Positions 25,396 through 41,509 of a stretch of DNA of 64,000 bases are shown here, in pieces. This DNA comes from Oceanobacillus manasiensis (GTDB lineage: Bacteria > Bacillota > Bacilli > Bacillales > Amphibacillaceae), in NCBI RefSeq assembly GCF_000724085.1, contig NZ_CCDL010000001.1, forward strand, positions 310,001-374,000. The letters run 5' to 3'. Position numbers and translations under genes: made by a program. Each line of letters begins with the position of its first letter. Position 1 is the first letter of the stretch. The notes under the pieces are model-generated. The model made no database searches and had not been told where the DNA came from. It saw only the letters and a program-made list of their open reading frames with translations.

Positions 25396-25503
25396 TAGGA
25401 CTTAGCAGAGATCCTTAGCTGATGATTAGGTGTACAAATAGCGGTGCACCTCCTTTTATAAACCAAACACGAACATACATTCTATTTATGGGGAGGTATT
25501 CCT

Positions 25504-25959
25504 TTGTTCTACACTAGAACGGAAACATTTATAAAAGACCTCTTGCTGTCTGTTAACATAAAAAAGCCTGCAGACTTAGGGATTTACACTATGGCGGAAG
25601 CACTCCAAATTTCGGTACATCCATGGGAGTTTGGAAGCGAAGCAGTAAGCAGGGATGGGAAATACATTATTTTCTTAAATGAACAAAAAAATGAAAGAGT
25701 TCAGTGGCAAGAATTCACGCATGAAGTGGCTCATATAATGTGGCATGTAGGAAGGCAGGAGTTATTACCACCAAGCTTTGTTGAATTACAGGAATGGCAG
25801 GCAAACTATTTCAGCTGCCACCTTTGTATCCCAACGTTTATGCTCGAGAAGATTACGATAAAACTGACCCCCCATAACCTAATGGAACTGTTTAACGTGG
25901 AGTATAGTTTTGCCTATAAACGAATGGAGATGTTGGAGAATAAGAGAGCGAATATTTAG
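25504..25959 (+). CDS. ImmA/IrrE family metallo-endopeptidase
   Basis: 151 residues from a TTG seven bases after GGGGAGG. The zinc motif HEVAH is at 73-77 within EFTHEVAHIMWH, and Glu97 in QEWQAN is the likely third ligand. Members cut Xre-type repressors to derepress phage or ICE genes. It follows xre by 108 bp. The pair forms a self-contained induction switch. Confidence 0.9.
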   Translation: MFYTRTETFIKDLLLSVNIKKPADLGIYTMAEALQISVHPWEFGSEAVSRDGKYIIFLNEQKNERVQWQEFTHEVAHIMWHVGRQELLPPSFVELQEWQANYFSCHLCIPTFMLEKITIKLTPHNLMELFNVEYSFAYKRMEMLENKRANI

Positions 25960-26060
25960 GAGGGATCTTCCTTGATCTAAAAGAACTATCTACTATCGAA
26001 TTTACAGAGAGAATTTAGGGAAAAACAGGCGATGAATTAAAGAAACAAAAAAGGCAAATA

Positions 26061-26094
26061 AAAAAGCCTCTACTCACGTGGAGTAAAGGCTTTT
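26061..26094. terminator. bidirectional terminator between the rrn/tRNA operon and immA
   Basis: AAAAGCCTCTACTC and GAGTAAAGGCTTTT arms with ACGT loop; T-runs on both strands. It ends the rrn-tRNA transcript on the minus strand. Confidence 0.8.
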
Positions 26095-26102
26095 CTTATG
26101 AG

Positions 26103-26175
<73 letters not shown>

Positions 26176-26186
26176 AGACATAAAAA

Positions 26187-26261
26187 TGGCTCCACAGGTA
26201 GGATTCGAACCTACGACCGATCGGTTAACAGCCGATTGCTCTACCACTGAGCTACTGTGGA
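26187..26261 (-). tRNA. tRNA-Asn (anticodon GUU)
   Basis: 75 nt, acceptor TCCACAG/CTGTGGA, anticodon GTT, encoded CCA. Confidence 0.95.
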
Positions 26262-26334
26262 ATAATCTTTATTACTATAACAATCTTAGTTTGTACAACT
26301 TGACCGATTATTATACGCAATATATAAAAAAATA

Positions 26335-26453
26335 GGCCTGGCGGCGTCCTACTCTTGCAGGGGCAAAGCCCCAACTACCATCGGCGCTGGAGAACTTAAC
26401 TTCTGTGTTCGGCATGAGAACAGGTGTGACCTCTCCGCTATTACTACCAGACC
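26335..26453 (-). rRNA. rrf: 5S ribosomal RNA
   Basis: The minus strand contains the conserved ACCTGTTCTCATGCCGAAC, GAAGTTAAG and GCCGATGGTAGT blocks and closes with GAGAGTAGGACG-type sequence, with pairing ends. Boundaries are within a few bases. Confidence 0.95.
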
Positions 26454-26570
26454 TAATTCATATAGGTCATTTCATGTTTACATAGGACATAAACGGTATT
26501 AACCGCAATCCATTGATAACTGACCATATTATATGCATTTTCATCAAAAAATGCAAGGGTTTTTTATACC

Positions 26571-26609
26571 CTAAAAACTAAATAAGAGATAACAACGAAT
26601 CAAAAAATG
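26571..26609 (-). other. 23S rRNA processing stem, 3' arm
   Basis: CTAAAAACTAAATAAGAG followed by ATAACAACGA is the inverse complement of the segment at 29601-29638 on the other side of the 23S gene, so the two arms pair in the precursor and should be cut by RNase III or Mini-III. Confidence 0.75.
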
Positions 26610-26610
26610 T

Positions 26611-31307
<4,697 letters not shown>

Positions 31308-31412
31308 AAGTTTGTATCATGTTGACACCAATCAACACAATCTGTCTTAGCTTTCGCAGAATACTGGCTTCTGCTTGTATTTCTTCGAAAAACAGAATAT
31401 CTGTTTTTCCTT

Positions 31413-31439
31413 GACATACTAGTTGTTTTGTTCAGTTTT
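31413..31439 (-). other. 16S rRNA processing stem, 5' arm in the leader
   Basis: AAAACTGAACAAAACAACTA and flanks on the minus strand pair with 29665-29692 beyond the 3' end of 16S, forming the RNase III stalk. Between 31308 and 31412 only leader sequence is seen. Confidence 0.75.
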
Positions 31440-31484
31440 CAAAGAGCAATTTTGTAAGTCGCTAATCAATTTGGCGACTTTATA

Positions 31485-31513
31485 AATATATCATATTGAG
31501 ATTATCAAGTCAA
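31485..31513 (-). promoter_or_regulatory. rrn promoter P2
   Basis: TTGACT (31508-31513), 17 bp and TATATT (31485-31490), about 175 bp before 16S. Near-consensus sigma-A promoter. Confidence 0.8.
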
Positions 31514-31590
31514 TGTTTTTTTGAAATTAATTTAAATGATTTTCTCTTAATATGTTTGTCTTGTTGCTGTCTGTTGAAGCAACGTTTATT

Positions 31591-31619
31591 AATTTATCAT
31601 GATTCATATTCGAATGCAA
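31591..31619 (-). promoter_or_regulatory. rrn promoter P1
   Basis: TTGCAT (31614-31619), 17 bp and TAAATT (31591-31596), about 105 bp upstream of P2; an AT-rich tract before it could be an UP element. Confidence 0.55.
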
Positions 31620-31738
31620 GTACATTTTAAAAAGAAATTAAAGAAAAGTATATTCGTATTATTTAGCCAATTCACCTATACCCAGATAATTGAGATATGC
31701 TTTGCTTCCTCTGCTTTCACTACCACTTTATAAGTATA

Positions 31739-31775
31739 TAAAAAAGCCCACAGAAGTGTTCCTCCTGTGAGCCAT
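31739..31775 (-). terminator. terminator of lysS
   Basis: GGCTCACAGGAG and CTTCTGTGGGCT arms with a T6 run on the minus strand, 13 bp after the lysS stop codon. Confidence 0.85.
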
Positions 31776-31787
31776 TGTATTTACAAC

Positions 31788-33386
<1,599 letters not shown>

Positions 33387-33425
33387 TTAGTTTTACAAGG
33401 GATAAATAATTGGTGATGGTTCCCA

Positions 33426-33653
33426 TTATGATTGGATCTCTTCAGTTTGTTTCTCCAATACTAGTTCTTCTTTAGATATCTCTAGAAATTTTGTTATCTT
33501 CTTTAGCAGTTCTTCGTCCGCTTCTTTCGTTCCTCGTTCTACCGCCCCTATAACCGCGATAGGAATTTCTACCTTTTCAGCAAACGCTATTTGTGTATAC
33601 CCCTTTAATTTACGGAAGGCCTTTATCCTTCTTCCGACTCGCTTCGCATCCAT
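33426..33653 (-). CDS. yazB: YazB-like XRE family protein
   Basis: 75 residues made of a single Cro/CI helix-turn-helix (about 5-60: RIKAFRKLKGYTQIAFAEKV, AVIGAVERG) with an acidic tail. It overlaps folK by 31 bp, the same place as yazB in B. subtilis, and is presumably translated by coupling. Its targets are not known; a link to folate genes is inferred only from position. Confidence 0.87.
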   Translation of the reverse strand: MDAKRVGRRIKAFRKLKGYTQIAFAEKVEIPIAVIGAVERGTKEADEELLKKITKFLEISKEELVLEKQTEEIQS

Positions 33654-34135
33654 ATACGTACATCCTTTATGTCTGTTTCTGGAAGTTCTCTCATTAATTC
33701 CTTCACGTTTTTCCCAAGTTCTTTAATTTCTAATGATGACGCAATTTCAAGTAATGGTATAAGAACAAAAGCTCGTTGATGCATTCTTGGGTGAGGAATA
33801 ATTAATCGTTCCGTTTTACTATTTTCTTGATTATAAAGCAAAATGTCAAGGTCTATTGTGCGAGGGCCAAAGCGTATCCCCCTTTTTCTACCAAGCAGTT
33901 GTTCAATTTCCTGGCATTTATCCAACAACGTCAAGGGAGAATCAGTAGTATGGACCTCCACCACCATATTTAAAAAGTCCGCCTGATTTGCATAACCAAC
34001 GGGAGCTGTTTCATAAATAGAAGACACCTTTTCTACCCTTATTTCCGAATAGTCGTTCAGCAGTTTTATTGCCTCTTGAAGATGTCCTTCTCTCGGTTCA
34101 ATGTTTGTTCCTAATGCGATAAATACTATATTCAT
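33623..34135 (-). CDS. folK: 2-amino-4-hydroxy-6-hydroxymethyldihydropteridine pyrophosphokinase
   Basis: Transfers diphosphate to hydroxymethyl-dihydropterin ahead of DHPS. 170 residues starting MNIVFIALGTNIEPREG, five bases after GGGAGAG. HPPK signature GPRTIDLDILLY and PHPRMHQRAFVLIPLLEI are present. Start is one base past the folB stop. Confidence 0.95.
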   Translation of the reverse strand: MNIVFIALGTNIEPREGHLQEAIKLLNDYSEIRVEKVSSIYETAPVGYANQADFLNMVVEVHTTDSPLTLLDKCQEIEQLLGRKRGIRFGPRTIDLDILLYNQENSKTERLIIPHPRMHQRAFVLIPLLEIASSLEIKELGKNVKELMRELPETDIKDVRIWMRSESEEG

Positions 34136-34136
34136 T

Positions 34137-34496
34137 CTATCTCTCCCTATATATTTCAACAGCAACCGAATGATAATGTCCTGGTATTGGTGGGTCAGGT
34201 TTGATTACCTTCACTCTGCAGGCTGCAAGCATGGAAAAAGAGTGTAACAATTCATCCGAAATTGCCTCTGCAACGGATTCAATTAGGTTCATAGCTTTCC
34301 CTTCGACGACTTCTTTAATCTTCTCATAAGCTTGTCCATAATGAATGGAGTCATGCATATTGTCTGACTTTCCAGCCTTCTGTAGGCTAACAAACAACTC
34401 CACATCCACATTAAACCGCTGACCGAGTTTGTTTTCCTCTGGGAGTAAGCCATGATACCCATAAAACTGCAGACCATTAAGTATAATCTTATCCAA
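34137..34496 (-). CDS. folB: Dihydroneopterin aldolase
   Basis: Cleaves dihydroneopterin to hydroxymethyl-dihydropterin and glycolaldehyde. I place the start at a TTG eight bases after GGGGAG, giving 119 residues beginning MDKIILNGLQFYGYHGLLPEE, the family start; an ATG at 34526 would add ten residues. Conserved Glu22 region (GLLPEENKLGQRF) and Lys near VKVIKPDPPIPG are seen. It overlaps the folP end by 8 bp. Confidence 0.94.
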   Translation of the reverse strand: MDKIILNGLQFYGYHGLLPEENKLGQRFNVDVELFVSLQKAGKSDNMHDSIHYGQAYEKIKEVVEGKAMNLIESVAEAISDELLHSFSMLAACRVKVIKPDPPIPGHYHSVAVEIYRER

Positions 34497-35319
34497 ATGT
34501 AACACTCCCCGCTCTATGCATTGCATCTGTCATGACTGCTAGTTCTTTATTCAATCTTACATTGTGTACCCGAACGATCTTCACGCCCTTGGTAATCCCT
34601 AGGCACGTCGTTGCACCTGTTCCTACATCACGCTGTTTCGCCTCATTCCCAAGCACATGACCGATAAATCGTTTACGTGAGGTTCCTAATAACAGCGGGA
34701 ATCCTAGTGCATGAAAGGCCTCAAGGTTATTCATCACCTTAAGATTATCTTCTCCCGTTTTCGCAAAGCCAACCCCAGGGTCAACTATAATATTCTCTTT
34801 TTTCACACCTGCTGACAAAGCGATATCGATGCTTTCAATAAGATCGCGCTTCATGTCCTCAATAAGATCGTTATAACTCATATTATCACGGTTATGCATC
34901 AAGATGATCGGGGCACCGTATTCCGCAGCAACTTTTGCAATAGCCGGCTCCTTCTTCGCTCCCCACACATCATTAATTATAGTTGCTCCAGCTTCAAGAG
35001 CTCTTCTCGCTGTTTCAGCTTTATAGGTATCAATCGATATCGGAATCGATACCTTTTCCCTTATAGCCTCAATCGCAGGGATAACGCGCTTTAACTCCTC
35101 TTCTAGAGCGACCGGGTCATGATCTGGTCGAGTGGATTCCCCGCCAATATCAAGAATATCTGCCCCTTCCTTTTCCATAAGGATTGCTTGCTCTACTGCT
35201 TTTTCCGTAGATTCATAGCTACCTCCATCAGAAAAGGAATCTGGCGTCACATTCAAAATACCCATAATATGTGTTCTTTCTGTTAGATCATATATTAAAT
35301 GTTCTGTTTTGATTTTCAC
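34489..35319 (-). CDS. folP: Dihydropteroate synthase
   Basis: Joins para-aminobenzoate to the pterin diphosphate; the sulfonamide target. 276 residues from a GTG, with MGILNVTPDSFSDGG near residue 19, GGESTRP, SIDTYKAETARRAL and DPGVGFAKT blocks. It leads the folP-folB-folK-yazB cluster. In B. subtilis pabB, pabA and pabC stand between cysK and this gene; here they are missing and only 150 bp separate the two. Confidence 0.96.
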   Translation of the reverse strand: MKIKTEHLIYDLTERTHIMGILNVTPDSFSDGGSYESTEKAVEQAILMEKEGADILDIGGESTRPDHDPVALEEELKRVIPAIEAIREKVSIPISIDTYKAETARRALEAGATIINDVWGAKKEPAIAKVAAEYGAPIILMHNRDNMSYNDLIEDMKRDLIESIDIALSAGVKKENIIVDPGVGFAKTGEDNLKVMNNLEAFHALGFPLLLGTSRKRFIGHVLGNEAKQRDVGTGATTCLGITKGVKIVRVHNVRLNKELAVMTDAMHRAGSVTFG

Positions 35320-35420
35320 CTAAATCGAACCTTCTTTCGCACCCTTAATTCACCTACTATCGTACCACAATCCGGAATGGCAGGCGACCTGTTGAAATTC
35401 ATTTAAAGGACATACAACAA

Positions 35421-35459
35421 AAGAAAAAGCCAGCCCCTCTTAAGGTACTGACCTTTACT
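35421..35459 (-). terminator. terminator of cysK
   Basis: AAGGTCAGTACC and GGGGCTGGCTT pair with bulges and G-U pairs, then TTTTTCTTTT follows on the minus strand, 10 bp after the cysK stop. Confidence 0.55.
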
Positions 35460-35469
35460 TGTTGATTCC

Positions 35470-36399
35470 TTACTTATCTTCTTCAAATTGGTATAGTGGA
35501 GTAGATAAATAACGCTCTCCATTATCAGGGAATACAGCAAGAACTTTTTTCCCTTTGCCAAGTTGTTTTGCAACCTTTTTAGCTGCCGCTACCGCCGCAC
35601 CAGCTGAGATTCCGCCAAGTATTCCATTCGTAGTAGCCACTTCACGAGAGGTAGCAAAGGCTTCATCATTTGAAATACGAAGAACGTCATCATATACTTT
35701 TGTATCCAGTATTTTCGGAACAAATCCTGCTCCAATACCTTGAATTTTATGGGGACCAGGTTTCTCCCCAGATAGGATAGCCGAATCCTCTGGCTCAACA
35801 GCGTAAATTTTTATTTCTTTAAAGTGGTCTTTCAATACTTTACCCGCACCTGTAATCGTACCACCTGTGCCGATACCAGAAACGAAAGCATCAAGCCCAT
35901 CTTTCATTTGCTCTACAATTTCAGTTCCTGTAGCTCGTGCATGGATTTCAGGGTTAGCTTCATTGTTAAATTGCTGTGGCATAAAATAGCCATTTTCCTT
36001 TTGCAATTCTTCTGCTTTACTGATGGCGCCTTTCATTCCCTCTGCACCTGGAGTAAGGACAAGCTTCGCTCCATATGCACGCAATAGATTTCTCCGCTCT
36101 TTACTCATTGTATCTGGCATAACAAGAACTGCTTGGTACCCTTTAGCTGCTGCTACCATTGCGAGGCCAATCCCTGTGTTTCCACTAGTTGGCTCGATAA
36201 TCGTATCACCAGCCTTTAAAGCACCTTCTTTCTCAGCTGCTTCTATCATGGCCAATGCAATTCGATCCTTGACTGAACTTCCAGGATTCATAAATTCAAG
36301 CTTTACATAAATGTCAGCACTGTTTTCTTCTGATACTCCATTTAATTTCACGATTGGAGTCTGGCCAATTAGTCCAGTAATATTATCAGCTACTCTCAT
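35470..36399 (-). CDS. cysK: Cysteine synthase A (O-acetylserine sulfhydrylase)
   Basis: PLP enzyme making cysteine from O-acetylserine and sulfide. 309 residues with PLP lysine in [12 protein letters not shown], the substrate loop [13 protein letters not shown] and the phosphate-cup [11 protein letters not shown]. The N-terminus [20 protein letters not shown] is the usual start. It lies between the PrsA-like gene and folP, as in B. subtilis. Confidence 0.97.
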   Translation of the reverse strand: MRVADNITGLIGQTPIVKLNGVSEENSADIYVKLEFMNPGSSVKDRIALAMIEAAEKEGALKAGDTIIEPTSGNTGIGLAMVAAAKGYQAVLVMPDTMSKERRNLLRAYGAKLVLTPGAEGMKGAISKAEELQKENGYFMPQQFNNEANPEIHARATGTEIVEQMKDGLDAFVSGIGTGGTITGAGKVLKDHFKEIKIYAVEPEDSAILSGEKPGPHKIQGIGAGFVPKILDTKVYDDVLRISNDEAFATSREVATTNGILGGISAGAAVAAAKKVAKQLGKGKKVLAVFPDNGERYLSTPLYQFEEDK

Positions 36400-36483
36400 T
36401 CAAACCCCTCCTAATTCCTAGTCATTTTGTATGATTTAATTCTAATGTACGTTTTATCAGTCTAAATGTCAACTAATAGTAGT

Positions 36484-37392
36484 CTATTCACCATACACCC
36501 ATTCAATGTCTAGTTCATCCCATAGCGGGTCAGCAGTTAAAGTCTGATCAAGTTCATGCATTGCTAGTTCACTTTTTACGTATGGCTTCATTTCGTCATA
36601 AGTAAAGTCAATTGCTGGCAAACTTTTGTGTAGATAAACGATGGCATAATTGTTACCTACAGCAAAAGGGTTACCATATGAATGCTCATCCATTTCTGCT
36701 ACCTTTTCTTTATAGCCATTAGGAAAGAATTGACTTGTAGTAAAAATGTAGCCCATATAGCCACCATTATCTCTAGTTTCCTCATCTATAGAGTACTCTT
36801 GGGCAAGCATATCGAAAGAGGCACCACTATCCAACTCTTCTTTTACCTTGTTGGCTGTTTCTTCATCTTCTACCACAATGTGCGAGAGCTGCATAGACGG
36901 GGTGACATTGTATTGGTTGCCATACGTTTGGTAATGACTTTGTAAATCTCCCTCTGGGATTTCCGTTCCTTCCGTTAACAGCATTTCTAACTGGTATCGG
37001 TAACGGATGTCTTCTCTCCAGCCTTCTTGCGCTTTGTCGTACTCTTCTTCCGTCATTACGCCTTGCATTGCTGTCAGCATTGAAACTTCCCGGTCAATCA
37101 CTTTTTCATCTATTTCTATTCCTTTATCATTCGCCATTTGATTTACAACGCGGTGGTCAATTAACGTTTTTAATTGTTTTTCACCATGGTTTGAACGCAA
37201 GCTACTCATCCAATTTTCATAGGTGATTTCATCTTCACCAATTGTTGCAACTGGTTCTTTCGTATTAATGGCCGGTCCACCCTCATCCTCTTCACTTCCA
37301 GATGGTTGCTCCTCACTGTTCCAAAAGGTTAAAGAAGCGATATTGGTAATGATTAGGATAACGATAATGCCGAGCAATAATTTTTTTGACAT
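36484..37392 (-). CDS. PrsA/SurA-like peptidyl-prolyl isomerase, membrane-anchored (YacD-type)
   Basis: 302 residues starting MSKKLLLGIIVIL; one N-terminal membrane helix (about 4-22) without a lipobox, an acidic linker, a SurA_N-like helical part (about 50-150) and a parvulin rotamase domain (about 165-260: QLSHIVVEDEETANKV, SIDEETRDNGGYMGYI, FAVGNNYAIVYL). It probably helps exported proteins fold. The position between hslO and cysK is that of yacD in B. subtilis. It differs from PrsA proper in lacking the lipidation Cys. Confidence 0.9.
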   Translation of the reverse strand: MSKKLLLGIIVILIITNIASLTFWNSEEQPSGSEEDEGGPAINTKEPVATIGEDEITYENWMSSLRSNHGEKQLKTLIDHRVVNQMANDKGIEIDEKVIDREVSMLTAMQGVMTEEEYDKAQEGWREDIRYRYQLEMLLTEGTEIPEGDLQSHYQTYGNQYNVTPSMQLSHIVVEDEETANKVKEELDSGASFDMLAQEYSIDEETRDNGGYMGYIFTTSQFFPNGYKEKVAEMDEHSYGNPFAVGNNYAIVYLHKSLPAIDFTYDEMKPYVKSELAMHELDQTLTADPLWDELDIEWVYGE

Positions 37393-37424
37393 CTCTCCAT
37401 TCCCCCTGTACACCCTTACTTACT

Positions 37425-38294
37425 CTATTGCTTTAAAGTCTTTAACTCTTCCTCAGTAAAAACATATTTCTCGTTGCAGAAATGACAACTTGCCTCAGCA
37501 CCATGATCTTCCTGAATCATGTTTTCTATCTCTTCATTCCCTAAACCAATTATAGCCTGCTCAAGTCTTTCTCTTGAACATCTACAACGGAATTCAAGTG
37601 GTAACTTCTCATGAATTTTTAGCTCATCTTCACCAAGTAATCGTTCAAGTACTTCTTCTGGGCTATTCCCTTCTCTAATAAGAGAAGATATAGGTGGTAT
37701 GGATTCTATTTGCTTTTCTAATCGTGTAATGATTTCATCGTCAGCGCCGGGCATGATTTGTAAAATAAATCCCCCCGCTGCCAAAATAGTGTGATCCGGG
37801 TTCACGAGAACTCCCGCTCCTACCGCAGAAGGAACTTGCTCCGAATTTGCAAAGTAATAAGTAAAGTCTTCACTAATTTCCCCGGAAATAACCGGAACTT
37901 CCCCTGTAAAGAAATCTTTAAGTCCTAAATCCTTAATAATGCTTAGATTCCCTTCCGTTCCTACTGCTCTTGCAACATCGAGCTTTCCTTTGGCATTCAA
38001 ATCAAAGTCTACATGAGGATTGGATACATAACCTCGGACATGTCCGTTCGCGTTAGCGTCCGCAATAATCGCACCAATTGGTCCTCCCCCTTCAACTTTT
38101 ACAGTTAGTGAATCTTCCCCTTTAAGCATAGCTCCCATCATTGCTGTAATGGTTATCGTCCTACCCAGTGCAGCAGATGCCGTTGCCCATGTATCATGCC
38201 TTCTGCGCGCTTCTTCTACTGTTTCCGTAGAGGTTGCGGCATATGCTCTTACTTTCCCCTGGTAAGCCGTTGCTTTTATTATATAATCGTTCAT
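37425..38294 (-). CDS. hslO: Redox-regulated chaperone Hsp33
   Basis: Holdase activated by oxidation. 289 residues starting [19 protein letters not shown] after AGGAGG. Four C-terminal zinc cysteines are at 237, 239, 270 and 273 (CRCS and CHFC). 22 bp after coaX and 32 bp before the foldase gene, so probably one operon. Confidence 0.97.
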   Translation of the reverse strand: MNDYIIKATAYQGKVRAYAATSTETVEEARRRHDTWATASAALGRTITITAMMGAMLKGEDSLTVKVEGGGPIGAIIADANANGHVRGYVSNPHVDFDLNAKGKLDVARAVGTEGNLSIIKDLGLKDFFTGEVPVISGEISEDFTYYFANSEQVPSAVGAGVLVNPDHTILAAGGFILQIMPGADDEIITRLEKQIESIPPISSLIREGNSPEEVLERLLGEDELKIHEKLPLEFRCRCSRERLEQAIIGLGNEEIENMIQEDHGAEASCHFCNEKYVFTEEELKTLKQ

Positions 38295-38316
38295 GCTGTT
38301 TTCCTCCTTCTGTATG

Positions 38317-39090
38317 CTATTGCTTTTGATTCTTTTGATAGATCAGGTTAAGTCCTTTTAATGTTAGATGTGGCTCTACATGGTCAATAGTTTCAGAGGC
38401 ATGGGAAATTAATGAAGCTAACCCACCTGTAGCAATAACAGTTGCCTCGATATTGTTTTGTTCCTTAATACGTTTTACTATTCCATCAACTTGTCCCACA
38501 TATCCATAAAACATACCCGATTGCATTGCTTCTACTGTGGAAACCCCCACTACGCGTTCTGGTGGTACAAATTCTATTTTTGGCAATTTAGATGCCTTAC
38601 TGTAGAGTGCTTCCATCGACACGTTTATGCCCGGGGAAATAACTCCACCTACATATTCTTCATCCTTATTGATATAGCAATAGGTTGTCGCTGTACCAAA
38701 ATCAATGATTATTAATGGTCCCTTGTATTCCGTGATGGCGCCAACCGCATTTACTATACGATCCGCTCCAATCTCTTGTGGATTCGGATACTGCATTTTA
38801 AGATGGGATTGAACATCTGCCTTCCCGATAACCATTGGTTTTATATTAAAATAAAGCTTGCACATTCTTTCCAATGCAAACATTATCGGTGGAACAACAG
38901 ATGAAATGATAACCCCATGCATATCTGAAAAGGCAATCCCTTTATGATCAAGTAAAGACTTTATTAGCATTCCAAATTCATCTTCTGTTTTATAACGGTC
39001 TGTTTTAATCCGCCATTCGTGTTTAAGCTCGTCCTGTTCAAACACCCCCAGAACCGTATTCGTGTTTCCTACATCCAGTACAAATAGCAT
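38317..39090 (-). CDS. coaX: Type III pantothenate kinase
   Basis: First step of CoA synthesis. 257 residues of the ASKHA fold starting [17 protein letters not shown], with DFGTATTY and [15 protein letters not shown] motifs. Type III enzymes are insensitive to CoA feedback and need a monovalent cation. Located downstream of ftsH as in B. subtilis. Confidence 0.96.
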   Translation of the reverse strand: MLFVLDVGNTNTVLGVFEQDELKHEWRIKTDRYKTEDEFGMLIKSLLDHKGIAFSDMHGVIISSVVPPIMFALERMCKLYFNIKPMVIGKADVQSHLKMQYPNPQEIGADRIVNAVGAITEYKGPLIIIDFGTATTYCYINKDEEYVGGVISPGINVSMEALYSKASKLPKIEFVPPERVVGVSTVEAMQSGMFYGYVGQVDGIVKRIKEQNNIEATVIATGGLASLISHASETIDHVEPHLTLKGLNLIYQKNQKQ

Positions 39091-39250
39091 ATCGTATCCA
39101 GACCCTTCTATATAAACCTTTTTATCCCCTTTTTACAACTTATAATATAACATAATTCAACATGGAATGTGCAATGTCCAGATTCTATGCTGAATATGCT
39201 GAATCGAATTTATGAGCTTCCTGATTAGAGGAGCTCCCATATAGAAAGAG

Positions 39251-39371
39251 GTTCATCCACTATGAACTTCATTTCCTGCAAGTTCTCTCTCCTTTTTGAC
39301 GTTCATCTCCACTATGAACCTCATTTCCAGCAGGATCTAACAACTAAACGGCGTTCATCTTCAGTATGAAC
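39251..39371. repeat. three palindromic GTTCAT-N5-7-ATGAAC units between coaX and ftsH
   Basis: Units at 39251-39267, 39301-39319 and 39353-39371, 50 and 52 bp apart; the first two also share the flank CTTCATTTCC/CCTCATTTCC. Each can form a hairpin. Around them GGAGCTCCCAT and GGAGCTCTCCCAT recur at about 39229 and 39385. The 39091-39451 gap otherwise holds only the ftsH terminator. Confidence 0.7.
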
Positions 39372-39403
39372 TCCGCCCAAAAAAGGAGCTCTCCCATACA
39401 AGC

Positions 39404-39437
39404 AAAAGGCAGCTCCCCTAAATAGGAGAGCTGCCTT
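39404..39437 (-). terminator. terminator of ftsH
   Basis: AAGGCAGCTCTCCT and AGGGGAGCTGCCTTTT arms with ATTT loop on the minus strand, 15 bp after the ftsH stop codon. Confidence 0.85.
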
Positions 39438-39451
39438 ATTATTACTTTCTA

Positions 39452-41473
39452 TTACTTGTTATCTTTTTCATCATCATCACCAGAAGCTGGCTTGTTGTCC
39501 TGCATGATTGGATCATTAATGTAACGATCTTCAGTGCGTTTAGTCTCTTCTTCTTCCTTTGCCTCTTCGAAAGACTCTGGCTCATCTTCTTTAGATTGTA
39601 TATTTACTTTCACATCTTTAGATTCTGTACCGTAATCCTCTGGCTCTGGAAGTGTACCATCTTCAAACAGTGATTTGATTTGCTTCGCATCAAGTGTTTC
39701 CACGTCAAGAAGCGTTTTGGCAACCAGCTCAAGCTTATCGCGATTTTCCGTTAAAATTGTTTTCGCGCGCTCATAGCAGTAATTAATGAAATTCTGCATC
39801 TCTTGGTCAATATCTCGTGCAATAGAGTCACTATAGTTTTGCTCATTGCCGATATCTCTTCCAAGGAACACATCGCCGCCACCGCCGCTCGTAAATTGAA
39901 GCGGTCCAATTTTATCACTCATACCATATTCAGTAATCATCTTACGAGCAATGCCTGTTGCACGCTGGAAGTCATTATGTGCCCCAGTACTTACTTCACC
40001 GAAGATAATTTCTTCGGCAACACGTCCACCAAGGAGACCTGTGATCTTATCAAAAAGCTCTGGTTTTGTCATAAAGTAACGATCTTCTCTAGGAAGCATG
40101 ACAGCATAACCACCAGCTTGACCACGAGGAACGATTGTAACCTTGTGGACCATATCAGCATCATCTAAGACCATTCCGATAATTGTATGCCCACTTTCAT
40201 GGTATGCAACAATATTACGCTCTTTTTGTGAAATAACTCTACTCTTCTTCGCAGGACCAGCAATTACTCTGTCGATCGCTTCATCGACATCAAGCATGTT
40301 GATTTCAGCTCGGTCTGAACGAGCTGCAACAAGTGCTGCCTCATTGAGCAAGTTTTCCAGATCCGCACCAGAGAATCCTGGCGTACGCATCGCAATTACT
40401 TTCATATCTACTGTGTCATCTAATGGTTTGTTTCTTGCGTGAACTTGTAATACTTCCTGACGACCTTTTACATCTGGGCGATCTACCGTAATTTGACGGT
40501 CAAAACGTCCTGGACGTAAGAGTGCTGGGTCAAGGATATCTGCACGGTTTGTTGCAGCAATGATAATGATACCTTCATTTACACCAAATCCGTCCATTTC
40601 TACTAGCAATTGGTTTAGCGTTTGCTCACGTTCATCATGGCCACCGCCAAGCCCAGCGCCACGCTGTCTACCTACTGCATCAATTTCATCGATAAAGATA
40701 ATACATGGTGCATTCTTCTTGGCATTTTCAAATAAATCACGTACACGAGAAGCACCAACACCAACAAACATTTCAACAAAGTCCGAACCACTGATAGAGA
40801 AGAACGGTGTTCCAGCTTCCCCAGCAACTGCACGTGCCAACAATGTTTTACCTGTACCTGGAGGTCCTACAAGCAGTACCCCTTTTGGAATTCTTGCACC
40901 AACAGTAGAGAACTTACGTGGATCCTTCAAAAAGTCCACTACTTCAACGAGCTCTTGTTTCTCTTCATCAGCACCTGCTACATCTTTAAAACGTACCTTT
41001 TTCTTTTCTTCACTGTACATTTTAGCTTTGCTTTTACCAAAGTTCATGACACGGCCACCGCCGCCGCCACCTTGGGCCTGGCTAAGTATAAATAAGAAGA
41101 ACAGTCCGATAATTAGAAACGGTATCATAGTAGTTAGAAAAGTTACCCAAGCACTTGGTTGTTCCTCTTCTTCTACCTTAAGTATACTTTGTTCCTGAGC
41201 CTGATCTGTAATCGAGGCAACTATATCTGTATTATCTGGAACTTGTGCTACGAATTGTTTTTCTTCATCCGTAAGAGTTCCGGAGTAGCGGATAATACCA
41301 TTTGCTGGCTGCATCGTCATTTCTTCGATTTCACCATTATTTAAAGCATCCGTAAATTGTTTTACATTAAATTGTTCTGCTTCTTCATTCTGTCCGTTAA
41401 ATACTCCTATAACGCCGACAACGACGAAAAATATGAGTACCCAGAAGAATACATTGCGAAATATCCGATTCAT
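39452..41473 (-). CDS. ftsH: ATP-dependent zinc metalloprotease FtsH
   Basis: Membrane quality-control protease of 673 residues. Two membrane helices (about 7-24 and 109-131), Walker A GPPGTGKT at 203-210, [13 protein letters not shown] in the AAA domain, and the zinc motif HESGH in the protease domain. The acidic tail (about 625-673, rich in Glu, Asp and Lys) is typical of Bacilli. GGAGGAGG precedes the ATG. Gene order tilS-hpt-ftsH is conserved. Confidence 0.97.
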   Translation of the reverse strand: MNRIFRNVFFWVLIFFVVVGVIGVFNGQNEEAEQFNVKQFTDALNNGEIEEMTMQPANGIIRYSGTLTDEEKQFVAQVPDNTDIVASITDQAQEQSILKVEEEEQPSAWVTFLTTMIPFLIIGLFFLFILSQAQGGGGGGRVMNFGKSKAKMYSEEKKKVRFKDVAGADEEKQELVEVVDFLKDPRKFSTVGARIPKGVLLVGPPGTGKTLLARAVAGEAGTPFFSISGSDFVEMFVGVGASRVRDLFENAKKNAPCIIFIDEIDAVGRQRGAGLGGGHDEREQTLNQLLVEMDGFGVNEGIIIIAATNRADILDPALLRPGRFDRQITVDRPDVKGRQEVLQVHARNKPLDDTVDMKVIAMRTPGFSGADLENLLNEAALVAARSDRAEINMLDVDEAIDRVIAGPAKKSRVISQKERNIVAYHESGHTIIGMVLDDADMVHKVTIVPRGQAGGYAVMLPREDRYFMTKPELFDKITGLLGGRVAEEIIFGEVSTGAHNDFQRATGIARKMITEYGMSDKIGPLQFTSGGGGDVFLGRDIGNEQNYSDSIARDIDQEMQNFINYCYERAKTILTENRDKLELVAKTLLDVETLDAKQIKSLFEDGTLPEPEDYGTESKDVKVNIQSKEDEPESFEEAKEEEETKRTEDRYINDPIMQDNKPASGDDDEKDNK

Positions 41474-41509
41474 TGCCTACCTCCTCCCAAGCGGGAAAAA
41501 CTATATAAC

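Noticed and set aside
22675-25959. A complete prophage
   Set aside because: There is no integrase, replication, terminase, portal, capsid or tail gene and no matching att sites around the six genes.
39251-39371. CRISPR-like array
   Set aside because: Only three units, the repeats vary inside, the intervening DNA is partly repeated, and no cas gene is near.
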